NCBI GenBank assembly: GCA_944336125.1
Contig: CALVLA010000002.1
Coordinates: forward strand, 151,301 to 187,290
Length of the DNA stretch: 35,990 bases
Origin: an uncultured Clostridia bacterium
GTDB taxonomy: Bacteria; Bacillota; Clostridia; Christensenellales; CAG-314
Direction: 5' to 3'
Positions 1 to 6,565 of the stretch are shown here, one piece after another; position 1 is the first letter of the stretch, and each line of letters starts with the position of its first letter. The notes beneath the pieces were generated by a model. The model saw only the letters and a program-made list of their open reading frames with translations. It searched no databases and was not told the origin of the DNA. The translations under genes were made by a program, and so were the position numbers.

Positions 1-38
1 TGTCCTGCCGAATAAACATTCGTTTCATTGTTTTCCAT
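1..38 (-). CDS. Possible 5' end of a leftward gene, cut by window edge
   Basis: An ATG read leftward from 38 stays open to the edge (begins M-E-N-N-E-T). A second ATG at 28 in another frame (M-K-R-M-F) is also open. A strong leftward promoter lies directly upstream, with its -10 only about six bases before the ATG at 38, so that start would be nearly leaderless. The ATG at 28 has only a weak GGA ahead of it. Too little is visible to assign a function or settle the frame; the promoter makes some leftward gene likely. Confidence 0.3.
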   Translation of the reverse strand, partial: MENNETNVYSAG

Positions 39-44
39 ACTAAA

Positions 45-73
45 ATTATACCACTATATAAATAAATATGCAA
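45..73 (-). promoter_or_regulatory. Leftward sigma-A-type promoter
   Basis: On the minus strand, -35 TTGCAT (73-68), a 17-bp spacer ending in TGG and -10 TATAAT (50-45). It drives the partial leftward gene at the window edge and is back-to-back with the promoter of the DUF4364 gene. Confidence 0.6.
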
Positions 74-127
74 TATTTTGTCATATTTCGGCAAAAATCG
101 CCAATGTCGAAAAAATGACGAATTTTG

Positions 128-156
128 TTGAATACTTTTTCGCTATGTAGTATAAT
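128..156 (+). promoter_or_regulatory. Promoter of the DUF4364 gene
   Basis: -35 TTGAAT (128-133), 17-bp spacer, -10 TATAAT (151-156), about 30 bases before the ATG at 187. Confidence 0.7.
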
Positions 157-186
157 ATTAAAAATAATTGTCGTATACGGGGATTT

Positions 187-714
187 ATGCATAATTTGGA
201 CAATACGCAAAACAAGCTGCTGTTGCTTTTTGTTTTTGACAAAATGGAAATTCCGCTGTCAGAAAACACGCTCATCGACTTGTGCTGCCAAACCAACAAT
301 TGGATAAGCTATATGGACTGCAAGCAGGCTCTTTTGCAGCTTATTGACGCGTCCTTTATATATAGGATAAACAACAATCCGTCAGCAGACCCCCTTTACA
401 CAATCACCCCTGAAGGCAGGGTATGCTTGGCGCACTTTTTCGTAAGGATTCCGTCCTCTTTAAGGGAAGTGGTTTCCGAATTTATCAAAAGCCACAGGAT
501 GAGTTACCGCAGGCGTCAGGAATATTTTTCCGACTACCACAAAAACGCCGACGGAACTTATGACGTTTCGCTTAAAATTCTCGAACCGTCGCAGGCGGTT
601 TTGGAAATCAACCTGAACGTTCCTAACAGAAATACCGCAAAATGGATTTATCAAAAATGGGAAGAAAAAGCAACTCAGGTTTATTCGGCGATTTATGACA
701 TTTTAGTAGAATAA
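187..714 (+). CDS. DUF4364 family protein, winged-helix-like
   Basis: A 175-residue soluble protein resembling the DUF4364 family of Clostridia. The N-terminal half (about 1-85) reads like a winged helix: helices around QNKLLLLFVF and LIDLCC, then a segment near IYRINNN and the phrase YTITPEGR, as in small MarR/PadR-like regulators. The C-terminal half is a separate alpha/beta domain. No signal peptide or membrane segment is seen. The start follows a GGGG motif and a good promoter. It stands alone, with a tRNA gene downstream and a small ACAGC/GCTGT hairpin at 732-745 that could act as a weak terminator. A regulatory role is inferred from the fold-like pattern; the target is unknown. Confidence 0.8.
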   Translation: MHNLDNTQNKLLLLFVFDKMEIPLSENTLIDLCCQTNNWISYMDCKQALLQLIDASFIYRINNNPSADPLYTITPEGRVCLAHFFVRIPSSLREVVSEFIKSHRMSYRRRQEYFSDYHKNADGTYDVSLKILEPSQAVLEINLNVPNRNTAKWIYQKWEEKATQVYSAIYDILVE

Positions 715-728
715 TTTAAAAAAAACGG

Positions 729-758
729 TTGACAGCAAAGGCTGTTTTAATCTATAAT
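729..758 (+). promoter_or_regulatory. Promoter of tRNA-Leu(GAG)
   Basis: Consensus -35 TTGACA (729-734) and -10 TATAAT (753-758) with an 18-bp spacer, ending 19 bases before the tRNA. Confidence 0.8.
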
Positions 759-777
759 ACCACCGTTGCGAATAAAT

Positions 778-861
778 GCGAGGATGGCGGAATTGGCAGA
801 CGCGTACGTTTGAGGGGCGTATGGTTACACCGTGCGGGTTCAAGTCCCGCTCTTCGCACCA
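778..861 (+). tRNA. tRNA-Leu (anticodon GAG), CCA encoded
   Basis: The acceptor stem GCGAGGA pairs with TCTTCGC (851-857), followed by discriminator A and encoded CCA. The D-arm motif is TGGCGGAATTGGCAGACGCG, typical of bacterial tRNA-Leu. The anticodon stem is TACGT/GCGTA with loop TTGAGGG, giving anticodon GAG (reads CUU/CUC). A variable arm and the T-loop GGTTCAAGTCC follow. It has its own promoter and terminator, so it is a single-gene unit. Confidence 0.97.
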
Positions 862-862
862 A

Positions 863-886
863 ACACCGACAAGTCGGTGTTTTTTA
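863..886 (+). terminator. Terminator of tRNA-Leu(GAG)
   Basis: ACACCGAC, loop AA, GTCGGTGT, then five T, starting one base after the CCA. Confidence 0.85.
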
Positions 887-924
887 TTACTTTTTGAAAC
901 AATAATGTTTAGTAAAAAACAAAA

Positions 925-966
925 ACACACCGGCGAAAGTTTTTGCTTTCGCCGGTGTGTTTTTTT
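925..966. terminator. Bidirectional terminator after the feo operon
   Basis: A perfect 15-bp stem (925-939 with 946-960) and a 6-base loop, with a T run on the right and an A run on the left. It ends the leftward feo operon and backs up the tRNA terminator. Confidence 0.9.
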
Positions 967-976
967 AATTGTTTGT

Positions 977-1150
977 TCAGGAAATTTTGAATTTATCTTG
1001 TTCGTTTTTTCTTGCCGCAGCGCATTTGCTGCACTCGGAACACTTTCCGCAGCAACCGCCGTGCTTTTTGCTTTTTTTCAAAGATTTAATAATCACGAAC
1101 AGGCTCAAAGCCACTATCGCGATTACGGCAATCGCTTCATACCAAATCAT
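977..1150 (-). CDS. FeoB-associated Cys-rich membrane protein
   Basis: A 57-residue protein with one N-terminal transmembrane helix (about residues 4-22), a Lys-rich stretch (22-30) and a tail with a Cys cluster, GGCCGKCSECSKC (31-43). This is the layout of the small FeoB-associated Cys-rich proteins encoded last in many Firmicute feo operons. Its ATG overlaps the feoB stop (TAATG), so it is translationally coupled to feoB. The family is thought to help ferrous iron transit or act as a metal relay, but its role is not firmly established. A longer upstream reading of this frame exists but runs inside feoB and is rejected. Confidence 0.85.
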   Translation of the reverse strand: MIWYEAIAVIAIVALSLFVIIKSLKKSKKHGGCCGKCSECSKCAAARKNEQDKFKIS

Positions 1151-3321
1151 TAGCACACTCCTTTTTGAAGTCTTTTTTTGTTTTTGCAGTACATATAAGT
1201 CAATGCCGCTATGATTACTGCCAGTAGGCACACACCTATCCACCAGAACCTTATGCTCCAGTAAGCAACCATTGACACAACGTAAGCCGTCGCAATCCAA
1301 AAGCCTATTGCCTGCCAAGTGCGCTTGCCGCTGGCCATTTCGCCGTGCACTGCGGCAACCATTGCCATGCAAGGCACCGCAAGCAAGTTAAACAGCATAA
1401 AGGAGTAAGATGCGGCTACCGACAGACCGCCAAGCAAAGCCTCAAATCCCGCAGCCCCCGCAAGCACTTCGAGAGAAGACACGACCTGCTCTTTTGCGAG
1501 AAGTCCCGTAATGGACGCCACGACAAACTTCCATCCGTCCGCGCCGTCGGCAAAGCCCAAAGGATAAAATACGTATTTGATTACGTTGCCGATTTGACCA
1601 AGCATACTTTCTTCGATGGATACCATTCCGTTCCAGAAGGCAAAACCGAAGTTTGAAAGGAACCACAGCACCACAATCGAGCCTGCAATTATAGTAGCCG
1701 CCTTGTAAAGGAAGTGTTTAAGTTTGTCCCACAGCCTTATCATAAGGTTTTTGAACTGAGGCAGATGATATGTAGGCAGTTCCATGATAAACGGAGGCGT
1801 TTCCCCTTTCATCACGGTAAACTTCAAAATCATAGCAGCAATCACAGCCACTACTATACCGGCAAGGTAAATCGAAAATACAACCAAGTCGCCGTATTGC
1901 CCCGCAAACATAATTCCTGCAAAAGCCAACCAAATCGGAAGTTTCGCGCCGCAGGAGAAAAACGGAGCAATCATCATTGTGAGACGGCGTTCTTTTTCGT
2001 TTTCGAGAGTTTTTGTTGCCATAACCCCCGGTACACCGCAGCCGAAGCACATAAGCAAAGGCATAAAGGCTTTTCCCGAAAGGCCGAATTTTCTGAAAGC
2101 CCTGTCCATAATGAAAGCCGCGCGAGCCATGTAACCGCTGTCTTCCATGATAGAAAGGAACAAAAACAGCAAAAGGATTTGAGGCAGGAATGAGAAGATA
2201 GCGTCAAGGCCGCTCAAAAGACCGTCGCACAACAATCCCGAAAGCCAAACAGGCGAATTTGAAAGCCATCCTCTCACCAAGTCAATAAGGCTTCCCGTCA
2301 ACCACCCCATCCAGGACTGCAACCATACACCTGGAGAAGGAACAGCCCCGGCTTCTTCGAGTTGGAAAAAGGTAAGCCAAAAATCACCGCTCACTTCCAC
2401 CCCGAAAAGTTTATTCAAAAACAAAAAGTCTTCGCTGAAAGTAAAGTGAAAAACGGCAAACATAATCAGGAGGAACAAAGGAATACCCCAAACACGGTGG
2501 GTAAGTACCTTATCCGCTTTGTCACTTCTCGAAACTTCCTGTTTTTTAAGCTTTTTGATTACCGACGACATATGCAATGAAATAAACCTGTATCTCAGGT
2601 CTGCCACAAGCGCCTCAAAGTCGCCGTCAAATTCAGTAGAGTCGATATTTTCTTTTACTTTAAGTGCGGCGGATGCCACCGAAGGATAGCCTGACACTTC
2701 AAGTTCGTCCGCCTCGAACATTTTTACAGCATGAAAAATTTTGTTTTTGCAATTTTCGTTGTCGTAAAGCCTTACGAATTTTTCAAAAGTATCGGCATAC
2801 TCGGTTTTTGAAATGACCGAATAACCCTTGCGTGTCTTTTTGCTTGTTTCGTAAGCAACCTGCATAAGTTTGTCGATATTGTCTTTTTTTATTGCGCTTA
2901 TAGACACTACAGGAACGCCAAATGCCTTTTCAAGCTGCTGCAAATTGATTTTGTCGCCGTTTTTTTCAACGACATCCATCATGTTGAGCGCTATTACCAA
3001 CGGAATGTCCGTTTCAAGCAGCTGTGTGGTCAGATACAAATTTCTTTCGAGATTCGTAGCGTCCACTATATTAATAATAACGTCGGGATTTTCATCAAGC
3101 ACAAAATTACGCGAAACAACTTCCTCAGGTGTATAAGGCGACATCGAGTAAATGCCGGGTAGGTCAACGATGTGAATTTTTTCCGAAAGCTTTTTGTATG
3201 TGCCTTCCCTTTTGTCAACCGTTACGCCGGGCCAGTTTCCCACATGCGCGGTACTTCCCGTCAGCGCGTTGAAAAGCGTAGTTTTGCCAGAGTTGGGATT
3301 TCCCGCCAAACAAAACTTCAT
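1150..3321 (-). CDS. feoB: Ferrous iron transport protein B
   Basis: A 723-residue inner-membrane Fe(II) transporter with an N-terminal GTPase domain. G1 is GNPNSGKT (7-14), the G2 Thr is T34 in PGVTV, G3 is DLPG (53-56) and G4 is NMMD (113-116). A helical linker (about 160-270) leads to a polytopic region from about residue 280 with the Gate-like segments GYMARAAF and CGVPGVMAT typical of FeoB. Length is normal for a Firmicute FeoB. It lies 2 bases after feoA and overlaps the Cys-rich gene by one base, so it belongs to one leftward operon of four genes. The operon's candidate iron-responsive promoter is at 3874-3902. Confidence 0.97.
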   Translation of the reverse strand: MKFCLAGNPNSGKTTLFNALTGSTAHVGNWPGVTVDKREGTYKKLSEKIHIVDLPGIYSMSPYTPEEVVSRNFVLDENPDVIINIVDATNLERNLYLTTQLLETDIPLVIALNMMDVVEKNGDKINLQQLEKAFGVPVVSISAIKKDNIDKLMQVAYETSKKTRKGYSVISKTEYADTFEKFVRLYDNENCKNKIFHAVKMFEADELEVSGYPSVASAALKVKENIDSTEFDGDFEALVADLRYRFISLHMSSVIKKLKKQEVSRSDKADKVLTHRVWGIPLFLLIMFAVFHFTFSEDFLFLNKLFGVEVSGDFWLTFFQLEEAGAVPSPGVWLQSWMGWLTGSLIDLVRGWLSNSPVWLSGLLCDGLLSGLDAIFSFLPQILLLFLFLSIMEDSGYMARAAFIMDRAFRKFGLSGKAFMPLLMCFGCGVPGVMATKTLENEKERRLTMMIAPFFSCGAKLPIWLAFAGIMFAGQYGDLVVFSIYLAGIVVAVIAAMILKFTVMKGETPPFIMELPTYHLPQFKNLMIRLWDKLKHFLYKAATIIAGSIVVLWFLSNFGFAFWNGMVSIEESMLGQIGNVIKYVFYPLGFADGADGWKFVVASITGLLAKEQVVSSLEVLAGAAGFEALLGGLSVAASYSFMLFNLLAVPCMAMVAAVHGEMASGKRTWQAIGFWIATAYVVSMVAYWSIRFWWIGVCLLAVIIAALTYMYCKNKKRLQKGVC

Positions 3322-3323
3322 AT

Positions 3324-3554
3324 TTACTTAACCTCCATCAAAACCTCGGCAGCCTCATCCTTTCTTAACGACAAGTCATAGCCCCTGATAAGTATGCAAA
3401 GCGGATCACCCATCGGAGCAACTTTCAAAAGCTTTATCTCGGCTCCCGGGGTAATGCCCATGTCATACAAACGTCTTTTGATTTTGCCCGTATTTGAAAT
3501 TTTGACAACGCTGCCAACTTCCCCCGGAACAAAATCCTTCAAAAACTTTTCCAT
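3324..3554 (-). CDS. feoA: FeoA domain protein (second copy, next to feoB)
   Basis: A 76-residue cytosolic SH3-like FeoA protein. Family features are the phrase RRLYDMGITPGAEI followed by the beta strands KLLKVAPMGDPLCILIRGYDLSLRKDEA. FeoA binds or modulates FeoB. It sits 2 bases before feoB and 9 bases after another FeoA gene. Two tandem FeoA proteins are a recurring arrangement in Clostridia; the two copies differ clearly, so this is not a recent duplication. A GAGG site precedes the ATG. Confidence 0.93.
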   Translation of the reverse strand: MEKFLKDFVPGEVGSVVKISNTGKIKRRLYDMGITPGAEIKLLKVAPMGDPLCILIRGYDLSLRKDEAAEVLMEVK

Positions 3555-3563
3555 AACCTCTCC

Positions 3564-3779
3564 TCAACCTACCATAATTTTCGACGCGAGTTCCCTATTC
3601 AAGGCAAGTTTGCTGTCTTTAACCTTGACGATAACGTTTCCGCTTTGCTCGCTTAACATCACAACTTCCGACCCGATGATAACCCCCAGATTGGAAAGGT
3701 GTCTTTTTGTCTTCTCGTCAGCCGAAATCCTAGCTATTTTAAGGTTTTTGTTTTGAGGTGCGATAATCAACGGCATCAT
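3564..3779 (-). CDS. feoA: FeoA domain protein (first gene of the feo operon)
   Basis: A 71-residue FeoA/SH3-like protein. The core pattern KRHLSNLGVIIGSEVVMLSE is followed by GNVIVKVKDSKLALNRELASKIMV, matching FeoA. It is preceded by AAGGAG six bases before the ATG (there are two adjacent ATG codons; the first is taken). As the first gene it fixes the operon promoter to the AT-rich gap on its right. Function is inferred from the family: accessory to FeoB, possibly with a distinct role from the neighbouring copy. Confidence 0.9.
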   Translation of the reverse strand: MMPLIIAPQNKNLKIARISADEKTKRHLSNLGVIIGSEVVMLSEQSGNVIVKVKDSKLALNRELASKIMVG

Positions 3780-3866
3780 TTAATCTCCTTAAAGTTACCG
3801 ATTGCTAACATTTGTTTTAAATAAAAACAGTTCGTATGAACCGAAAGCAAAGGGTAAATGTTTGTG

Positions 3867-3875
3867 TAGGCTAAC
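3867..3875 (-). promoter_or_regulatory. DtxR/IdeR-like operator core over the feo -10
   Basis: Minus strand GTTAGCCTA matches the central core of the DtxR/IdeR consensus (TTAGGTTAGSCTAACCTAA) and overlaps the feo -10 box. The outer arms match poorly. The hexamer GCTAAC also occurs at 3804-3809, and GTTAGC begins an imperfect 16-bp palindrome at 3961-3976. A DtxR-type iron repressor is a plausible reader; no regulator gene lies nearby. Confidence 0.4.
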
Positions 3876-3902
3876 TATACAACAAAAAGTTAACGTTGTC
3901 AA
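3874..3902 (-). promoter_or_regulatory. Promoter of the feo operon
   Basis: Minus strand consensus -35 TTGACA (3902-3897), 17-bp spacer, -10 TATAGT (3879-3874), giving a leader of about 90 bases. The 359-base gap 3780-4138 that contains it is very AT-rich. It holds this promoter, the GCTAAC motifs and the upstream region of the ABC operon; no gene was found in it. Confidence 0.75.
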
Positions 3903-4138
3903 ACAAATTGAACGTTTTTGTAAAAACTTCACGTAAAAACTGCGGAAGATTTTTAAATTTGTTAGCATATGCTTACTTATGGCGAAATAATACCCCCTAT
4001 CATATGTTTTGTCAAGCTTTAAAAAGCACTTTTTTTAAAATTTTAAAATAAATTTACAATTTTTAAAAAAGGACTTTACTTTATTGCTTTATTATGATAA
4101 AGTATGGTCATCAAAGTTAATTACGGAGAGGAGTTATC

Positions 4139-4999
4139 ATGAAAAATCGTTTTTTAAAAATCGCAGCGTTGATTTCGGCAATGCTCATAGGTATTTTTGC
4201 TTTTGTCGGCTGCGGCAATACGGCGCCTACAAAAGGCTATGACATCGAGCTCGCAAAAGCTTTTGCCGAAGAAGCAGGCATTGAACTCGAACTTGTCAAA
4301 ATCGAGTGGAGCTTCAAGGAAACCGAAATTTCCTCGGGAAACATCGACCTTATCTGGAACGGTATGACAATTCACGAAGAAATGTACGACAACCTTGAAA
4401 TCAGCAATCCGTACCTTACCAACAATCAGGCAATGGTTATAAAAAGCGACAGCAATATCACTAAAGAACAAATCAAAAGCCAAAAACTTAAAATCGCAGT
4501 AGAAAACGGAAGCGCCGGCGCTGCCGCAGCTGAAGAAAATTTCCCTGAAAGCGAAGTCGTGAAAGTAGCAGATCAGATTTCCGCTTTGACCGAACTTAAA
4601 GCAGGCAACGTTCAGGTAGCAATAATCGACTCAATCATGGCAGGCTACTATGCGGCAAACGACGAATCAAGCTTCAAAGGTCAAATCAAAATGATTACCA
4701 AAGCAGACGGTTCGCTTGACGCACTCACTACCGAGGAATACGGTATCGCAGCCAAAAAAGGTAACGTCGGTCTTATCGCAATGGTAAACGACACACTCGC
4801 AAAACTTTATCAAAACGGAACGATGACGGAAATCGCCGAGAAATACGGTTTTGAAAAAATCATCGTAAAAGAAAGTTTCGAAAACTACGTTACTCAGTAC
4901 GACAAACTTTCGGAAGCCGAAAAAGCAAGCTGGGAAGCAATTAAGGAAAAAGGCAAAATCCGTGTCGGTTACACATTGTTTGCCCCTATCGCTTACTGA
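4139..4999 (+). CDS. Amino-acid-type ABC binding lipoprotein, apparently circularly permuted
   Basis: A 286-residue periplasmic-binding-protein type II (SBP_bac_3) lipoprotein. The signal peptide ends in lipobox FVGC with the lipidated Cys at 25. In the usual family order the domain begins with a strand like KIRVGYTLFAPIAY and continues into GYDIELAKAF. Here the mature protein starts directly at KGYDIELAKAF (32-42) and runs through the whole fold to AEKYGFEKIIV (233-243). A helical linker follows (244-270), and the missing first strand, KIRVGYTLFAPIAY, comes last (273-286), right before the stop. At the normal ITxER carboxylate-binding motif the sequence is IHEEM, so the Arg is Met82; Asp164 in the second lobe is kept. 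It heads the operon with permease and ATPase. The ligand is uncertain. Confidence 0.85.
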   Translation: MKNRFLKIAALISAMLIGIFAFVGCGNTAPTKGYDIELAKAFAEEAGIELELVKIEWSFKETEISSGNIDLIWNGMTIHEEMYDNLEISNPYLTNNQAMVIKSDSNITKEQIKSQKLKIAVENGSAGAAAAEENFPESEVVKVADQISALTELKAGNVQVAIIDSIMAGYYAANDESSFKGQIKMITKADGSLDALTTEEYGIAAKKGNVGLIAMVNDTLAKLYQNGTMTEIAEKYGFEKIIVKESFENYVTQYDKLSEAEKASWEAIKEKGKIRVGYTLFAPIAY

Positions 5000-5027
5000 A
5001 ATCACAATTAAACAAAACAAATACGAA

Positions 5028-5051
5028 TAACCTTGCGAATCCGCAAGGTTA
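5028..5051 (+). terminator. Intercistronic hairpin between binding protein and permease
   Basis: A 10-bp stem, TAACCTTGCG / CGCAAGGTTA, with loop AATC and only a short T stretch after it. It is probably a partial terminator or mRNA stabiliser, which commonly lets the binding protein be made in excess over the permease and ATPase. Confidence 0.6.
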
Positions 5052-5070
5052 TTTGCAGGAGAAGTAAAAT

Positions 5071-5721
5071 ATGTCCAGTTCTTTTTGGAGCGTTACGCAG
5101 TCGCTTATGGGCGCGTCGCTGTACACTCTGGGTCTTTTTGTTATCACTTTAATATTTGCAATTCCGCTTGGTCTGGGAGTTTGCGTTTTGGCTCGCAGCA
5201 AGTTCAAACCTCTGCGTGCGGTAATGCGTGTAATAATTTGGATTATTCGCGGCACCCCTCTCATGTTGCAAATAGTGCTTTTCGTTTACGCACCGGGGCT
5301 TTTGTTCGGAATTTCCGTTTCAGACAGGTTCATTTGGGTAGCTCTGGCATTTGTAATCAACTATGCCGCTTACTTTGCCGAAATTTACCGCGGCGGTATC
5401 GAAAGTATCCCCGTCGGTCAGTACGAAGCGGGCAAAGTTTTGGGATTTTCGAAAAAACAAACTTTTTCAAAAATCATTATGCCGCAGCTTGTTAAACGCA
5501 TAGTTCCCCCTATGGGAAACGAAGTCATCACCCTCATTAAAGACACGTCGCTTGCAAACGTAGTTGGTATTGCCGAAATTATCATTACCGCAAAAGACAT
5601 CACCAACACTACCGGCGCAATTTGGCCTATATTCTATACAGGCGTGTTCTACCTGATTTTCAGCGGAATTATGACGCTTGTTTTGCAGTGGATTGAAAAG
5701 AAATTGAATTATTACAGGTAA
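5071..5721 (+). CDS. Polar amino acid ABC transporter permease
   Basis: A 216-residue integral membrane protein of the HisM/GlnP family with about five transmembrane helices. Family marks are RGTPLMLQ (60-67) and the EAA loop EAGKVLGFSKKQTFSKIIMP (119-138), which docks on the ATPase. Only one permease is encoded, so it presumably works as a homodimer. A GGAG site precedes the ATG. The gene is 5 bases before the ATPase gene and behind an intercistronic hairpin. The substrate class, polar amino acids, is inferred from the family, with caution because the partner binding protein is unusual. Confidence 0.93.
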   Translation: MSSSFWSVTQSLMGASLYTLGLFVITLIFAIPLGLGVCVLARSKFKPLRAVMRVIIWIIRGTPLMLQIVLFVYAPGLLFGISVSDRFIWVALAFVINYAAYFAEIYRGGIESIPVGQYEAGKVLGFSKKQTFSKIIMPQLVKRIVPPMGNEVITLIKDTSLANVVGIAEIIITAKDITNTTGAIWPIFYTGVFYLIFSGIMTLVLQWIEKKLNYYR

Positions 5722-5726
5722 AAGAC

Positions 5727-6497
5727 ATGGAAATACTTAAAGTTAACGATTTAAATAAAAGCTTCGGTGACCTGCATGTTTTGAAAGGTATTTCTTTCAG
5801 CATGCAAAAAGGCGAGGTGTTGGCGATTATCGGTTCTTCCGGCGGCGGCAAAACAACTTTGCTGCGCTGCCTCACTTTTCTCGAAACGGCTGACCGAGGC
5901 GAAATTACAGTAGACGGCGACAAAATCGTTTCCGAAACAGAGGAAAACGGAAAATTCAAATGCATTTACCCCGACGAAGAAAATCTTCGCAAAAGAGCTT
6001 TGAAAGTAGGCTTGGTTTTTCAGGACTACAATCTTTTTCCGCACAAAACGGCAAAGGAAAATTGTTCGCTTGCCCCTATCAACGTGCTGAAAACAGACAA
6101 AGAAACCGCAGACGCAAAATCGGTTGAAATTTTGAAACGCGTAGGCCTCGAAGACAAAATCGACTACTACCCTTACCAGCTTTCAGGCGGCCAAAAACAA
6201 CGTGTCGCTATAGCAAGGGCTCTTTGCATGAACCCGTCGCTGCTATGCTTTGACGAGCCTACCAGCGCCCTTGACCCTGAGCTCACCGCAGAAGTGCTGA
6301 AAGTTATCAAACAGCTCAAAAACGAAGGCGTTACCATGCTTATCGTAACTCACGAAATCAACTTTGCGAGAGACGTCGCGGACAAGGTCATCTTTATCGA
6401 CAACGGCGTAATTCTTGAAGAAGGCGACGCAAAATCGGTTATCGATAACCCTAAAAACGCGCGCACTAAAGAATTTTTGCAAAGTATCGCTTTGTAA
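5727..6497 (+). CDS. Polar amino acid ABC transporter ATP-binding protein
   Basis: A 256-residue cytosolic ATPase of the GlnQ/HisP group. Walker A is GSSGGGKT (36-43), the Q-loop VFQDYNLFP (97-105, Q99), the signature LSGGQKQR (152-159), Walker B LLCFDEP (172-178), and the H-loop His is H209. An insert between strands (about 66-90, rich in E/D/K) is common in this subgroup. It completes the binding protein-permease-ATPase operon. No clear terminator follows. Confidence 0.95.
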   Translation: MEILKVNDLNKSFGDLHVLKGISFSMQKGEVLAIIGSSGGGKTTLLRCLTFLETADRGEITVDGDKIVSETEENGKFKCIYPDEENLRKRALKVGLVFQDYNLFPHKTAKENCSLAPINVLKTDKETADAKSVEILKRVGLEDKIDYYPYQLSGGQKQRVAIARALCMNPSLLCFDEPTSALDPELTAEVLKVIKQLKNEGVTMLIVTHEINFARDVADKVIFIDNGVILEEGDAKSVIDNPKNARTKEFLQSIAL

Positions 6498-6508
6498 CTT
6501 TATTTTTG

Positions 6509-6537
6509 TTGAGGTTTTGTTAAATTTGTGTTAAAAT
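6509..6537 (+). promoter_or_regulatory. Promoter of purM
   Basis: -35 TTGAGG (6509-6514), 17-bp spacer, -10 TAAAAT (6532-6537). It gives purM its own transcription start after the ABC operon. Confidence 0.55.
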
Positions 6538-6565
6538 CAAACAAAATTATTCGCGAGGTTGTTTT

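Noticed and set aside
776-1153. Rightward 125-codon open frame across the first tRNA-Leu and the terminators
   Set aside because: It runs through a tRNA and two terminator hairpins and lies opposite the FeoB-associated gene; its composition is not protein-like.
3961-3976. The imperfect palindrome GTTAGCATATGCTTAC as a confident operator for the ABC operon
   Set aside because: It lies about 115 bases upstream of any plausible -10 for that operon and no clear promoter could be defined, so it is kept only as part of the feo-region observation.
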